Assembly: GCA_030425205.1 (NCBI GenBank) | Contig: JAUIAP010000038.1 | Span: 1 to 62,733 of the forward strand | Direction of reading: 5' to 3' | Length of the DNA stretch: 62,733 nucleotides | Origin: Anaerolineae bacterium | GTDB taxonomy: Bacteria > Chloroflexota > Anaerolineae > Promineifilales > Promineifilaceae | Shown: positions 1 through 9,573 of the stretch, piece by piece | How positions within the stretch are numbered: position 1 is the first letter of the stretch | How the letters are laid out: each line of letters starts with the position of its first letter | Program-made: the position numbers and the translations under genes | Notes under the pieces: generated by a model | What the model was told of the DNA's origin: nothing | The model's database searches: none | What the model saw: only the letters and a program-made list of their open reading frames with translations

Positions 1-3
1 GCT

Positions 4-127
4 TGTATGCGAAAAATTCTCACCATTTTGAACGCTGTGATTCGTGATATGCGCTATTTGTCTTCGGCCGAATTAGCGTTACGATAACCTTTTTAATCAC
101 AGTTGCTCCCGCGAAGGCGGGAATCCA
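4..127 (+). repeat. left arm of 124-bp terminal inverted repeat
   Basis: Positions 4-127 match the reverse complement of 62610-62733 with a single mismatch (A at 114). The repeat holds one TCGGCCGA palindrome (64-71) and ends in the REP-like hairpin CCCGCGAAGGCGGG (108-121). The two copies diverge right after the hairpin. This most likely marks a dispersed repeat at which assembly stopped; a real transposon end is less likely. Confidence 0.9.
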
Positions 128-153
128 TTCTTGACTTGCCTCGTCTGGACAAC

Positions 154-179
154 GTTTCGGGATATCCAAATCCCGAAAC
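154..179. other. hairpin downstream of ffh
   Basis: A perfect 9-bp stem (GTTTCGGGA at 154-162, TCCCGAAAC at 171-179) with an 8-nt loop lies about 100 bp beyond the ffh stop codon. No T-tract follows on either strand, so it is only a weak terminator candidate. I see nothing else in 180-280. Confidence 0.45.
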
Positions 180-280
180 ACCCATTACCGAACTTAGTTT
201 TTAATCTGCAATCGCCCACAAGTCAAAACTTGCAAAATGAACCACTAAATAGTTCTTTCGCGAATTTAGCGAGAAACGAC

Positions 281-1615
281 TTAGATTCCCAAATTGCGCA
301 TTAGATTTTTAAGTCCGCGCCCTTTGCCGCGCGTCAACTTTTTCATCATTCCCTGCATTTCGCGGAATTGACGTAATAAGCCATTTACTTCTTGCACAGT
401 TGTCCCCGCGCCTTTGGCAATCCTACGCTTACGGCTGGCCTTCAGCAGCTTGGGATTGCGCCGCTCAAATGGTGTCATCGACTGAATAATCGCCTCGATA
501 CGCTTCATTCCGCCTTCGGCCTCATTCATATCGACATCTTTCATCATCTGATTCATGCCAGGCATCATCGACATAATCGAGCCAATCGAGCCTAGTTTTT
601 TAATCTGCTGCATCTGACTCAGGAAATCCTCCAGATCGAAATCGCCATCCATGAGACGCTTGCCAGCTCGTTCGGATTCCTCTTGGTCAAGCTCCAACTG
701 CGCTCGTTCAACGAGCGTCAGCACGTCGCCCATACCGAGAATGCGGTTCGCCAATCTGTCGGGGTGGAACTCTTGCAGCGCGTCGAGCTTTTCACCAACA
801 CCGAGATATTTGATCGGTACGCCGGTCACTTCGCGCACGGAGATGGCAGCACCACCACGGGCATCACCGTCTACCTTCGTCATGATCAGGCCGGTAATAT
901 CGACAGCGTTATCAAAGTCACGCGCCACGCCGACGGCGGTTTGCCCCGTCATTGCATCAACAACGAGCAGAGTTTCAATCGGATCGACCCGTGCCTTAAT
1001 GTCACGGATTTCGTCCATCTTCATCTCGTCGATGTTAAGACGACCCGCCGTGTCAAGAATTACGACAGTATGGCCGTTTTGTTTGGCAAATTCGACCCCG
1101 TTGGCGCAGATGTCGCGTGGATCGGCCGATGTTCCCTCTTCATAAACAGGAATATCGAGCTGCTTTCCGACGGTGATCAGCTGATTAACAGCGGCAGGAC
1201 GATAAACATCGGCCGCAACCAATAGTGGTCGGCTGCCCTTGCGCCGCAACTGCAATGCCAACTTGCCAGAAGTGGTTGTCTTACCTGACCCTTGTAACCC
1301 AACCATCATGATGACCGTTGGATGCTGCACGCCGAGCTGCAACCGACCGGGTTCGCCCAAGACTGCCACAAGCTCATCATGCACGATCTTGACGACTTGC
1401 TGTGAGGGCGAAATATTTCGCATGACCTCATCGCCAATTGACCGCTCACGCACACGTTTGACAAAGCTCTTGACAACTTTAAAATCGACATCGGCCGCGA
1501 TCAACGCCAAGCGCACCTGACGCATCGCTACATTGATATCTTCTTCCGTCAATCTTCCCTGTCGTGACAGGTCATCAAATACATTTTGTAAACGGTCGCC
1601 TAATGCCTCAAACAT
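281..1615 (-). CDS. ffh: signal recognition particle GTPase Ffh
   Basis: Ffh binds 4.5S RNA and signal sequences at the ribosome and delivers nascent membrane proteins to FtsY in a GTP-dependent cycle. The 444-residue protein has the normal family length. An N-terminal helical bundle is followed by the G domain, with P-loop GLQGSGKT near residues 106-113, then DTAGRL, TKVDGDARGG and GVGEK. The C-terminal M domain is methionine-rich (MMPGMNQMMK) and carries the conserved RNA-binding stretch RRNPKLLKASRKRRIAKGAG. It starts with ATG and appears monocistronic: 274 bp separate it from the MFS gene upstream on the same strand. Confidence 0.98.
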   Translation of the reverse strand: MFEALGDRLQNVFDDLSRQGRLTEEDINVAMRQVRLALIAADVDFKVVKSFVKRVRERSIGDEVMRNISPSQQVVKIVHDELVAVLGEPGRLQLGVQHPTVIMMVGLQGSGKTTTSGKLALQLRRKGSRPLLVAADVYRPAAVNQLITVGKQLDIPVYEEGTSADPRDICANGVEFAKQNGHTVVILDTAGRLNIDEMKMDEIRDIKARVDPIETLLVVDAMTGQTAVGVARDFDNAVDITGLIMTKVDGDARGGAAISVREVTGVPIKYLGVGEKLDALQEFHPDRLANRILGMGDVLTLVERAQLELDQEESERAGKRLMDGDFDLEDFLSQMQQIKKLGSIGSIMSMMPGMNQMMKDVDMNEAEGGMKRIEAIIQSMTPFERRNPKLLKASRKRRIAKGAGTTVQEVNGLLRQFREMQGMMKKLTRGKGRGLKNLMRNLGI

Positions 1616-1672
1616 AGTTATCTTTGTGCAACTTATACGCTCTCAACTGAGTCACCTGCATTTACAGGTCAC

Positions 1673-1730
1673 ATGTGATTACCAACGTTTATCCACGCTT
1701 GTGCGAATAATGCTGGTCGAGTAATCACAT
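1673..1730. other. inverted repeat upstream of ffh
   Basis: Ten-base arms ATGTGATTAC (1673-1682) and GTAATCACAT (1721-1730) are exact reverse complements 38 bp apart, within the 274-bp gap 1616-1889 upstream of ffh. This could be a protein binding site or a leader fold. I see no other feature in that gap. Confidence 0.35.
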
Positions 1731-1889
1731 TGAATTTCTTGTTGGCGTTAAATTGCAGGTGGGGACTCCACAAGGGTTCGGATGATAGCTAACGGCTGAT
1801 TTTGTGTCAACTTTCAGGCGGCGCATTGTGGAAATTCTGATGATAGTTGGAGATTTCATCCAGCAACTATCCTGCTTATCGTCGTTCGC

Positions 1890-3038
1890 TTACGTTGCAA
1901 GCCTTGCGCGTAGCTCACGCTGTTGTAGCAGCAGAAACATAGTCAAGACGAGCAGTTCAACAATACCCATCACGACGAACGTGGCAATCACGCCGTACTG
2001 TTGATAGACAAAACCCCCCATCAACGCGCCGAGTGCTTGTCCCAACCCCATTGATGTGCCAGAGAAGAGTGTTTGCGCCGTTGCGCTGAGACCTTGTGGG
2101 GCAACTTCATCGGCATAGGCGACACCCGCCGACCAAAAGAAGGCAAATGTAAATGCGTGGAGCAGGCTGATTGGCAAAACCCAGAGCGGCGTGGGCATCC
2201 ACACATAGCCGAATAGTCGCACAGCGGTCCCCACCATAGCGGCAACGAGCATCCATGCCATGCCCCATTCGCGCAAAAGCCGCGCCGCGACCAGCCAGAC
2301 GATGAGTTCGGCAACGGTCGCAGCGGTTAACGAGAGTGCCATCAATGTGCGCGTCGCACCGAGTGCGTCGAGATGCAGAAAGAGATAGGTATTGATGACG
2401 CCAAGCGAAAGACCCTGTGTCAACGCAACGGCGAGAAGGATGATAAAGTCACGGTTGGTGAGCAGTTTTTGCAGACCAGCGCGCAGGGAAAAGGAAGGGG
2501 AGGCTTGAGCGGCAGGTAGTTGCCAAACGATGACCAACAACAGGCTCATGAAGAAGAGATAGCCGATAAACGACCAACTGAGTCCTGCACGTTCAAGGAT
2601 TGGGCCGAGAATGGTTGCGGCAAGTCCCCAGCCGACCGCTCCCCATAAACGAATACGGCTGTATTCGCTCTTGCGACCGACGAGCAGATTCATTACGCTG
2701 TTATCGATGAGTGGGATAATAGGTGCGCCAAAGCCAGAATAGATTAGGATGGCGACGAACAATCGGCCGAAACTTCCCCCGCTCCACATCAACAAAACGC
2801 CGACCAATGCACCCACAACGGCCAGCCGTAATGCCAGCCCATGTTTTTGTCGTGTGTCTGCCCAACTGCCCCACACGGGCGCACTCAACCAGTTGATAAA
2901 TGGAATCGCCCCGACCAAAATGCCGATCTGTCGTCCAGACATCCCCAATGACTCAAAGTAGAGACTGAGAAAGGGGATTAAGCAGGCGGAGGCGGCGAAA
3001 AAGAAGAAGAAGGTGGCTTTCGGCCGAAAATCTCGCAT
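1890..3038 (-). CDS. MFS transporter, HcaT/PPP-like
   Basis: This is a 382-residue major facilitator with about twelve hydrophobic segments. The N-terminal half carries an MFS loop 2-3 motif (GSWADTRQKHG) after 'GILVGAIPFINWLSAPVWG', a layout typical of the MFS_1_like group that includes the HcaT (phenylpropionate) and nucleoside transporters. The substrate cannot be read from the sequence. The ATG at 3038 is preceded by TAGAAT with a 6-nt gap and no Shine-Dalgarno, so the mRNA may be leaderless. A TCGGCCGA copy lies in codons 5-7 (Arg-Pro-Lys frame). Confidence 0.85.
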   Translation of the reverse strand: MRDFRPKATFFFFFAASACLIPFLSLYFESLGMSGRQIGILVGAIPFINWLSAPVWGSWADTRQKHGLALRLAVVGALVGVLLMWSGGSFGRLFVAILIYSGFGAPIIPLIDNSVMNLLVGRKSEYSRIRLWGAVGWGLAATILGPILERAGLSWSFIGYLFFMSLLLVIVWQLPAAQASPSFSLRAGLQKLLTNRDFIILLAVALTQGLSLGVINTYLFLHLDALGATRTLMALSLTAATVAELIVWLVAARLLREWGMAWMLVAAMVGTAVRLFGYVWMPTPLWVLPISLLHAFTFAFFWSAGVAYADEVAPQGLSATAQTLFSGTSMGLGQALGALMGGFVYQQYGVIATFVVMGIVELLVLTMFLLLQQRELRARLAT

Positions 3039-3044
3039 CCCTAC

Positions 3045-3050
3045 ATTCTA
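3045..3050 (-). promoter_or_regulatory. -10 box (TAGAAT) 6 nt before the MFS start
   Basis: On the minus strand TAGAAT is followed by GTAGGG and then the ATG of the MFS gene. There is no ribosome binding site, as expected for a leaderless transcript. I see no convincing -35 box. Confidence 0.5.
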
Positions 3051-3123
3051 AAACGCCGCCTCTGTTGTGACCATCTTCACAACGTTTCACATATAGTCAG
3101 TCTCTTGTCTAATTGCGTTGCAA

Positions 3124-4767
3124 TTACTCTTGTGAAACGAAGAATGACTCTGTAATCCGCGAAATAATATCGATCCCATCTTCAGACGCGATTAGTATTT
3201 GCACCTGAACCATGACGTCGCTGTTTTCTGTCAGCGCAACGATATTGAGAAATCCGACATCATTGCCGTCGCAGTCACCCCAAATATCGGCAAAACCGAC
3301 ATAGATTCCGTCATCGTACTCTTCGCGCCCCTCATAATTACAGGTTTCGGAGAGGTCGGCGTTGTCAAGAACGACAGCAGGATCTTGCACTTCTCGCGTC
3401 GCACCAAAGAAGATACCCGGTGTGTACCATGTGTCATAGTACAGGTCGATATCGGAAGATGCGCGGAGTGCCTCCCCGTAATACTCGCCGTCAATCGTCC
3501 ACTCGGCGCCAGAAACATCTGACCATTCGACAGGGACTTCTACAAACAGGGTGCCGCTATCGTCGATGATTTCGGTGAATTGACCGCTGTAGTTGATTGC
3601 ACCAGTGCTGCCACCTGTGCCGCTGCTGCTGCCGCCGCCATTGTCAACGATTGGGTCGGCAAAGCTCTCAACAACGACGAGCTTTTCACCATTGAGTTGT
3701 CCTTCAAGCCGTTCGCTCGTATCGAAACGCAACACTTCAACACCGATAACATCATCGGGGCCATTGCTGCGTAGCACGTCGCAATAGTCAGCCATCGTGC
3801 CGTCTGTGCCAAGCACAAGACCGTCTAGCGAGGTGATAAAGTCGCCGGGATCGATGCCTGCATTGTCGGCTGGTGAGCCCGATTCAACCGATGCAACCCA
3901 CACGCCAGAAAGCGTCTCGCCATCAGTTAGAGCCGTGCCGTTCACGCCGATTGAATCGACATTGTTGCCCGCCTCTAGCTGTGCAAGAATGGAACGCGCT
4001 TCTGAGTAGGTGATTGCAAAGTACTGGTTGGCCGAATCGAGACTGGCGTAGTTAACGGCGACAACTTTACCATCCTCTGAGAGCAGTGGCCCACCTGAAT
4101 TGCCCGGATTAATACGGGCATCATGCTCGACCACACTGTCGACTGATGACCAACTCGATTCGCCATCAGCACGTGCTTTAGAGACGATTCCGCGTGTCAA
4201 GGTGTATTCGGGATCGCCCAAGGGGAAGCCCGCCGCATAAACGGTCAAGCCGACACGCGGCGACCCTTCGTACCAATCCAAATAGGTGAAATCATCGCCG
4301 TCGATGTCGATCACGGCAAGGTCAGAACATTCGGAAACACCCAAGACACGCGCATTGCGTGGTTCGTTTTCGCCGTCGATATAGACGCGCAACAAGGCTG
4401 ATCCCGTCACAACGTGGTTATTTGTGACCGCGATACCATCTTCCGATATGATAAATCCACTGCCACTACCGGCTGCGTTTGTTTGCGTGCCAAATTCAGG
4501 GTCTACAAACGTGCCTTGCCCGACAATGCGCACGACGGCAGCCGCTGCCTCGTCCAGTGATTTTGCCGAATTGGTTTCAGGGATTGGCGTTAGAGTCGGT
4601 TCTGGTGTGTCTGTCGGCGCAGGGGTATTGGTTGGGACAGGGGTATTTGTGGGCGCGGTCGTATTGGTCGGCGCAGGGGTATTGGTGGGCGCAGGGGTTG
4701 GCTCTTCTTCTGCCCCACATGCCACCAATACAAAACTCAACAATAGAAGCAGTAAATATCTGTACAT
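3124..4767 (-). CDS. secreted S1C-family serine protease lipoprotein with PDZ domain
   Basis: A 547-residue HtrA/DegP-like protease. A lipoprotein signal ends in LVAC (Cys17). A Thr/Pro-rich linker of TPAPTNT-like repeats (about residues 24-60) is the kind of spacer common in Chloroflexota surface proteins. The trypsin-like domain shows all three catalytic motifs: His in TNNHV, Asp in DLAVID and Ser in NPGNSGGPL. A PDZ domain follows (SGSPADNAGIDPGDFI...), then a C-terminal domain of about 150 residues that I do not recognise. It probably acts in extracytoplasmic protein quality control, anchored in the membrane. AAGGAG precedes the ATG, so this gene is leadered. I see nothing in 4768-4929 beyond that site. 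Confidence 0.93.
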   Translation of the reverse strand: MYRYLLLLLLSFVLVACGAEEEPTPAPTNTPAPTNTTAPTNTPVPTNTPAPTDTPEPTLTPIPETNSAKSLDEAAAAVVRIVGQGTFVDPEFGTQTNAAGSGSGFIISEDGIAVTNNHVVTGSALLRVYIDGENEPRNARVLGVSECSDLAVIDIDGDDFTYLDWYEGSPRVGLTVYAAGFPLGDPEYTLTRGIVSKARADGESSWSSVDSVVEHDARINPGNSGGPLLSEDGKVVAVNYASLDSANQYFAITYSEARSILAQLEAGNNVDSIGVNGTALTDGETLSGVWVASVESGSPADNAGIDPGDFITSLDGLVLGTDGTMADYCDVLRSNGPDDVIGVEVLRFDTSERLEGQLNGEKLVVVESFADPIVDNGGGSSSGTGGSTGAINYSGQFTEIIDDSGTLFVEVPVEWSDVSGAEWTIDGEYYGEALRASSDIDLYYDTWYTPGIFFGATREVQDPAVVLDNADLSETCNYEGREEYDDGIYVGFADIWGDCDGNDVGFLNIVALTENSDVMVQVQILIASEDGIDIISRITESFFVSQE

Positions 4768-4929
4768 GATGTCTCCTTGTTGCCAGTGGTCGTTAAACAG
4801 GAATATTTGTAAGTTAGTTCCAGACGTTTGTCCAAGACAACATTTTGGTTAATTATGCGTTTTTAAATGAGGGTTCGTCAAGTGATTGAGCGAACGGGCG
4901 CGTCGGTAAAATTGCGTAAACAGACGGTC

Positions 4930-6981
4930 CTAGTCGGCCATGAGCGCGTCCCATTCGGCCGATAATTCCGCCACCTCGCCCATAACCGCCTGCAATGCAG
5001 ACTCTAACTCAGCCACAAGCTCATCCACGCCGAGCAACTTTGCATCGGCCAGCTGCATCTCCAACGTTTCAGCACGTGCTTCAGCCGCATCGAGCAACGG
5101 CTCTAATTCACCGAGCCGTTTGCGCCACTGTTTGGCGGAAAGCTCTTCGTCGAACTCCTGTTGGAAAGTTAGGATGCTGTCGATAGATTTTTCGAGCAGT
5201 TCGGCCGATTTTTGCACCGCGACACTGTCGGCCGCCTCGCGCTCTAATTCACGTTTCTCAAGATAGTCGCCATAGCCACCATCATAGACGTGCAGTTGAC
5301 CCTCTCGAATCGACCAAATTTGTGTCGCCAGCTTGTTGACAAGATAGCGATCATGGCTGACGACGATCAACGTGCCGTCGTACTGCTCCAAAACGGATTG
5401 CAGCACTTCCTGCGATGGAATGTCGAGGTGATTGGTCGGCTCATCGAGCAGCAGAAAGTTCGCGCCCTGCGTCGCCAAAATCGCCAGTGCGAGCCGGCCC
5501 CGTTCGCCGCCACTTAAATCGCGCACGGTTTTGAAAACGCTGTGACCGCGAAAGAGATAGCTCGCCAAAATATTGCGAGCCTGTTGTCTGCCAATCGGCG
5601 CGGCGGCGAGTAGTTCGTCGATCACACGATTTTCGGGATTTAACTGGTCATGTGCCTGTGCAAAATAGCCAATCGTCAAATTATCGCCGACCTTAACATC
5701 ACCCAACGTCCAGAGTTGTGAACTGTCGTCGGTTAGCGGCTGTTGGCAACGCTTGATGATCGCCTTGATGAAGGTCGATTTACCGCTGCCGTTGTCGCCA
5801 AGAATGGCAATACGGTCGCCGCGTTCGATGCGCAGGCGATCAGAGGTGACGAGCGGCTCTTCGCCATAGCCGGCGCGCAGATTTTTGGATTGCAGAACGA
5901 GTTTGTCGCTGGTTTCGGCCGATTCCAACCGCACCTTCATCACAGGCGGTTTACTGCTCACCATGCGCAATCCACGCAGTCGCTTAGCCGCCTCGTTGAC
6001 TGAAAAGGTGCGCGTCCGCCCCCCAATCTCGATCCAGCTTTTGCCTTCCAATTCCGTTGGCGGAAAGTTCTCTAGCAAGACGATTTCGCGCGTCAGCCGC
6101 TTGAGCTTGCCCTTTGCCTGATCGCTCTGTCCGTCCGCCATATGCTGGCGAATGAAATCGAGTTCTTTGTCAAGCTGCCCCTTTTTGGACTTGAAAAGCG
6201 TCTCCTCGCGTTCCCACTCCTGCACGCGCTGCGCCACATAGTTCGTGTAGTCACCTTGATAGGATTTAAGCTGGGTTGGCGTAAGTTCCCAGACGGCCGT
6301 GACGATGCGGTCTAAAAAGTAGCGGTCATGACTGACGATGAGCAGTGTACCTGCCCATTTGCGCAGCGTGTTTTCAAGCCATTCAACCGCCGACCAATCG
6401 AGATGGTTGGTTGGCTCATCCAGAATCAAAAGCTCAGGTTTTTCAAGCAGTAATCTTGCCAACAGGACGCGCGTTTTTTGTCCACCGCTCAAGTGGGAAA
6501 GGGGCGTTTGCCATGTCTCTTCGGGAAAGCCGAGACCGATTAGGGTTAGTTTGATTTCGGCCGAAAAATCCCAGCCGCCGCCCATCTCAAACGCATTCTG
6601 TACTTTGCCATAGCGTTCAAGCAATGCCTCTGAAAAATCACCTGCCTCCATGCGCCCTTCCAGCTCGCGCATTTCCGCTTGCAGTGCTGTTAAATCTCCG
6701 AATACGGTCAACATCTCGGCGTAAACCGTGTTTTCCTGACCGCGAAATGCCAACACCGCTTCCTGTTGCAACACACCCAGCGATAGGTCGCGTTGTGTGA
6801 CAACCTCCCCCGTACGTGCTTCTTGCAAGCCGGCCAAAATTTGCAGAAGCGTCGTTTTTCCGCATCCATTCGCCCCAACCAGACCGACACGCTCTTTTGC
6901 ATCTAGTCGCAAATCGATTTCGCTAAAAAGATCTTCAGCCCCAAACGACTGCGCTAAATTTCTTGCAGTTAGAATAGACAT
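4930..6981 (-). CDS. ABC-F family ATPase
   Basis: A 683-residue protein with two ABC domains and no membrane segments, as in ABC-F translation factors. Domain 1 has Walker A GANGCGKT (about 36-43), signature LSGGQKTRV and Walker B LLILDEPTNHLDW. Domain 2 has GDNGSGKS, LSGGERGRL and LLLDEPTNHLDI. A charged inter-domain linker and a C-terminal coiled coil (last ~90 residues, rich in Glu/Ala/Leu) are present, as in Uup/YdiF-type members. ABC-F proteins act at the ribosomal E site; the subfamily cannot be fixed by eye. It lies 16 bp downstream of the rlmI-like gene on the same strand, so they are probably co-transcribed. Confidence 0.95.
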   Translation of the reverse strand: MSILTARNLAQSFGAEDLFSEIDLRLDAKERVGLVGANGCGKTTLLQILAGLQEARTGEVVTQRDLSLGVLQQEAVLAFRGQENTVYAEMLTVFGDLTALQAEMRELEGRMEAGDFSEALLERYGKVQNAFEMGGGWDFSAEIKLTLIGLGFPEETWQTPLSHLSGGQKTRVLLARLLLEKPELLILDEPTNHLDWSAVEWLENTLRKWAGTLLIVSHDRYFLDRIVTAVWELTPTQLKSYQGDYTNYVAQRVQEWEREETLFKSKKGQLDKELDFIRQHMADGQSDQAKGKLKRLTREIVLLENFPPTELEGKSWIEIGGRTRTFSVNEAAKRLRGLRMVSSKPPVMKVRLESAETSDKLVLQSKNLRAGYGEEPLVTSDRLRIERGDRIAILGDNGSGKSTFIKAIIKRCQQPLTDDSSQLWTLGDVKVGDNLTIGYFAQAHDQLNPENRVIDELLAAAPIGRQQARNILASYLFRGHSVFKTVRDLSGGERGRLALAILATQGANFLLLDEPTNHLDIPSQEVLQSVLEQYDGTLIVVSHDRYLVNKLATQIWSIREGQLHVYDGGYGDYLEKRELEREAADSVAVQKSAELLEKSIDSILTFQQEFDEELSAKQWRKRLGELEPLLDAAEARAETLEMQLADAKLLGVDELVAELESALQAVMGEVAELSAEWDALMAD

Positions 6982-6997
6982 TCGTATGACTCTTGTT

Positions 6998-8188
6998 TCA
7001 CCAAACCCGACACAATAGCCCCTTGAGATAGAACGATTCTGGAAACGTCAACAATACGGGGTGGTCGGGTGCCTGTGTTAATTGTTGAATGATTTGCGCG
7101 TTGCGCCCGCTGTCGATGACTGCGCCAAAGACAATTTTTTGATAGAGATCGGCCGAAACCAATCCCGAACAGCTAAAGGTAGCCAGTACACCATTTTCAC
7201 GCAAGAGTTGAAACGCGAGCAGGTTGATGTCCTTATAACCGCGTGCCGCCCGCTTCAAGTCGCGCTGGCTGTTGACGAATTTGGGTGGGTCGAGCACGAT
7301 CACGTCAAATTGCTGCCCTTCATCGCGATAGTGGCGCAGCAGCTCAAACGCATCAGCCGCGATAAACTCGCCCGTTAATTCATTGCGCTCAAAGTTGCGC
7401 TCGGCCAAATCCAAAACCTCGACGGAACTATCAACGTTGACAACAGATTTTGCCCCAGCCGCTGCTGCGTGAACGCCAAAACCACCGGTGTAGCTGAACA
7501 CGTTTAGCACGTCTTTTCCTGCACACAATTTTGCCACCAAGGCCCGATTGTCACGCTGATCGACATAGAATCCCGTCTTGTGTCCATCTGCCAAATTCAC
7601 GCCAAAGCGCAGCCCATGCTCGACGACTTCAAGCTCTGCGGGAGGTGCTTCACCACGCAGTACGCCCGTCACCTTACGCAACCCCTCTTTACGGCGCACA
7701 CTGGCATCTGAACGTTCAACAATCCCCCGCGCCCCCGTCACAGCCAGTAACGCATCCGCTATCTGCTCCTTGCGCACATCGATCCCCAACGTCAAACACT
7801 GCATCACCAACCAATCACCATATTGATCGACAATCAAGCCAGGTAGCTGGTCAGCTTCGCCAAAGATGAGGCGCGTTGCGGTTGCGTCGATGTTTAACCG
7901 TCTGCGCCGTTCAACCGCCGCCGCGATCCGCGACTGCCAAAATGTGTCATCGATCGTCTCGGCTTGCCACGTCAAAAGACGGACACGGATTTGCGAATTA
8001 TTGTTGAGATAGCCAATGGCGAGGGGGTGATTTTTGGCCGAAACGACCCGCACCAAATCCCCGTTCCGCACCTCCCCTTCAACCCGCGCAATTGCCCCCG
8101 AAAAAATCCATGGATGCCCCTGCCGTACAGGTTTGTCCTTCTTCTTTTTTAACACCACCGTTCCACTTGTATTCAAAATTTTCTCCAA
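6998..8188 (-). CDS. class I SAM-dependent rRNA methyltransferase, RlmI-like
   Basis: A 396-residue protein of the RlmI/COG1092 type. The N-terminal PUA domain starts with 'RQGHPWIFSGAIARVEG'. The methyltransferase domain shows the SAM motif VLNVFSYTGGFGVHAA and catalytic-loop motif VLDPPKFV, with FSCSG near the end. Family members methylate 23S rRNA cytosine C5; the exact target here is inferred. The start is uncertain: the longest frame begins with TTG at 8188, while another TTG four codons later is better placed after GGAG. No early ATG exists. A PUA domain and an ABC-F protein in one operon point to ribosome maintenance. Confidence 0.9.
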   Translation of the reverse strand: MEKILNTSGTVVLKKKKDKPVRQGHPWIFSGAIARVEGEVRNGDLVRVVSAKNHPLAIGYLNNNSQIRVRLLTWQAETIDDTFWQSRIAAAVERRRRLNIDATATRLIFGEADQLPGLIVDQYGDWLVMQCLTLGIDVRKEQIADALLAVTGARGIVERSDASVRRKEGLRKVTGVLRGEAPPAELEVVEHGLRFGVNLADGHKTGFYVDQRDNRALVAKLCAGKDVLNVFSYTGGFGVHAAAAGAKSVVNVDSSVEVLDLAERNFERNELTGEFIAADAFELLRHYRDEGQQFDVIVLDPPKFVNSQRDLKRAARGYKDINLLAFQLLRENGVLATFSCSGLVSADLYQKIVFGAVIDSGRNAQIIQQLTQAPDHPVLLTFPESFYLKGLLCRVW

Positions 8189-8235
8189 ACAACACCAAAC
8201 TTTTCAGTGCGCTCAAGCCTACTTTCTTGATGGCT

Positions 8236-9027
8236 TTAATCGTCAACGACACTCGTTAGTTCCTCAATCTTGCCTGCTACATCAAACCCCGTATCCGTCC
8301 CCTGTAGCCAAACCAAAAACTCGACGTTTCCATCTGAGCCTTCGATCGAACTGCGCGTTAGCCCTGCGGGAAATAACCGATTTGCGCTGCACCAGCCCAA
8401 AATATCCTCCAAAACTGACCGATGCACAGCGGGATCACGCACAACGCCCCCACTGCCAACCTGCTTTTTTCCCGCCTCAAACTGTGGCTTGATCAGTGCG
8501 ACGATATCGAACGACGCCGTTAACCACTTCTGCACCGCAGGCAAAATAAGCTTCAATGAGATAAAGGAGGTATCAATCGAAACAAAATTGACTGGTTCAT
8601 CCAGCGTCTCCAAATAACGCGCATTCGTGCGCTCAATCACAACGACACGCGCATCAGATCGCAACTTCCAATCCAACTGACCATAGCCGACATCAATTGC
8701 GTGTACGCGCGCCGCCCCACTTTGCAACATGACATCGGTGAATCCCCCTGTGCACGCCCCAACATCGGCACAAACTGCGCCTGTCAGGTCGATCCCGAAC
8801 TGTTCCAACGCACCTGCCAGCTTGTAGCCGCCGCGACTGACATAGGGCATCTGGTTGATCAACTCGATCCGAGCATCGGCCGAAATCCGCATGCCCGCCT
8901 TTGTCACCACCTCTTCGTTGACACGTACCTCTCCCGCCATCACATATGCTTGCGCCTTCGCCCGCGTCGCCACCAGCCCACGCTCAACGAGAAGTTTATC
9001 TAATCGCTCTTTTCGCTTCTTTGCCAT
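8236..9027 (-). CDS. tlyA: TlyA-family rRNA (cytidine-2'-O)-methyltransferase
   Basis: A 263-residue protein that fits the TlyA/hemolysin-A family: an N-terminal S4 RNA-binding domain (ERLDKLLVERGL...AQAYVMAGEVRVNEE) and an FtsJ-like Rossmann domain with GACTGGFTDVMLQ as the SAM-binding motif. TlyA enzymes methylate 16S and/or 23S rRNA at ribose 2'-OH positions. I chose the ATG at 9027: the reading frame extends to 9087, but that extension is unlike the family, and TACACT lies exactly 6 nt before this ATG. Two rRNA methyltransferases and an ABC-F factor stand in line here. Confidence 0.93.
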   Translation of the reverse strand: MAKKRKERLDKLLVERGLVATRAKAQAYVMAGEVRVNEEVVTKAGMRISADARIELINQMPYVSRGGYKLAGALEQFGIDLTGAVCADVGACTGGFTDVMLQSGAARVHAIDVGYGQLDWKLRSDARVVVIERTNARYLETLDEPVNFVSIDTSFISLKLILPAVQKWLTASFDIVALIKPQFEAGKKQVGSGGVVRDPAVHRSVLEDILGWCSANRLFPAGLTRSSIEGSDGNVEFLVWLQGTDTGFDVAGKIEELTSVVDD

Positions 9028-9033
9028 TGGTGA

Positions 9034-9039
9034 AGTGTA
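9034..9039 (-). promoter_or_regulatory. -10 box (TACACT) 6 nt before tlyA
   Basis: TACACT-TCACCA-ATG on the minus strand, with no Shine-Dalgarno. It supports the shorter start of tlyA and a leaderless transcript. Confidence 0.5.
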
Positions 9040-9104
9040 GCGGTGGTGGGGAGGATAGACCAGAGACAAGAGAGCCAACTTGCTCATCGTCTATCGTTGT
9101 CTGC

Positions 9105-9110
9105 TAGAAT
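9105..9110 (+). promoter_or_regulatory. -10 box (TAGAAT) 6 nt before the VOC gene
   Basis: TAGAAT-CACGTC-ATG, with no ribosome binding site. A weak TTGCTC lies 19 bp upstream as a possible -35. Confidence 0.5.
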
Positions 9111-9116
9111 CACGTC

Positions 9117-9494
9117 ATGCGACCTACTATTGATCAACAAGTCACGTTTTTGTATACGAATGATTTGGAAAAATCGGCCGATTTTTACCGCAACATCCTG
9201 CAACTTCCGCTCGTCCTCGATCAAGGCGCGTGCCGAATCTATCGCACGTGCCAAACGGGCTTTCTCGGAATCTGCCACACGGATGAGCCAATCAGCACCG
9301 CGAATGTGATTGTGACACTCGTTTCGGCCGAAGTGGACGAATGGCACACCTATCTGGTCACAATGGGGGTTTCTATTGAGAAACCACCCACTTTTTATGA
9401 AAAATTTAACATCTATCACCTCTTTCTTCGCGACCCAATTGGCTATTTGATTGAAATCCAGACGTTTCGCGATCCAAAATGGCCGATTACGTGA
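9117..9494 (+). CDS. VOC / glyoxalase-fold protein
   Basis: A 125-residue single-module vicinal-oxygen-chelate protein. It begins with the usual beta strand and helix (FLYTNDLEKSADFYRNILQL) and ends with DPIGYLIEIQTF, where the Glu is the usual metal ligand. Family members include dioxygenases, glyoxalases and resistance proteins; no substrate can be assigned. Two TCGGCCGA copies occur in frame (SAD at residues 20-22, SAE near 70). It is divergent from tlyA and probably transcribed leaderless from its own promoter. Confidence 0.85.
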   Translation: MRPTIDQQVTFLYTNDLEKSADFYRNILQLPLVLDQGACRIYRTCQTGFLGICHTDEPISTANVIVTLVSAEVDEWHTYLVTMGVSIEKPPTFYEKFNIYHLFLRDPIGYLIEIQTFRDPKWPIT

Positions 9495-9573
9495 CTTTAC
9501 TGTTATAAATGTGTTCTAATTGTTAGAATAATGCAAACCGCGGCAAAAGCCGCACAAGACATGGAGAGTTACT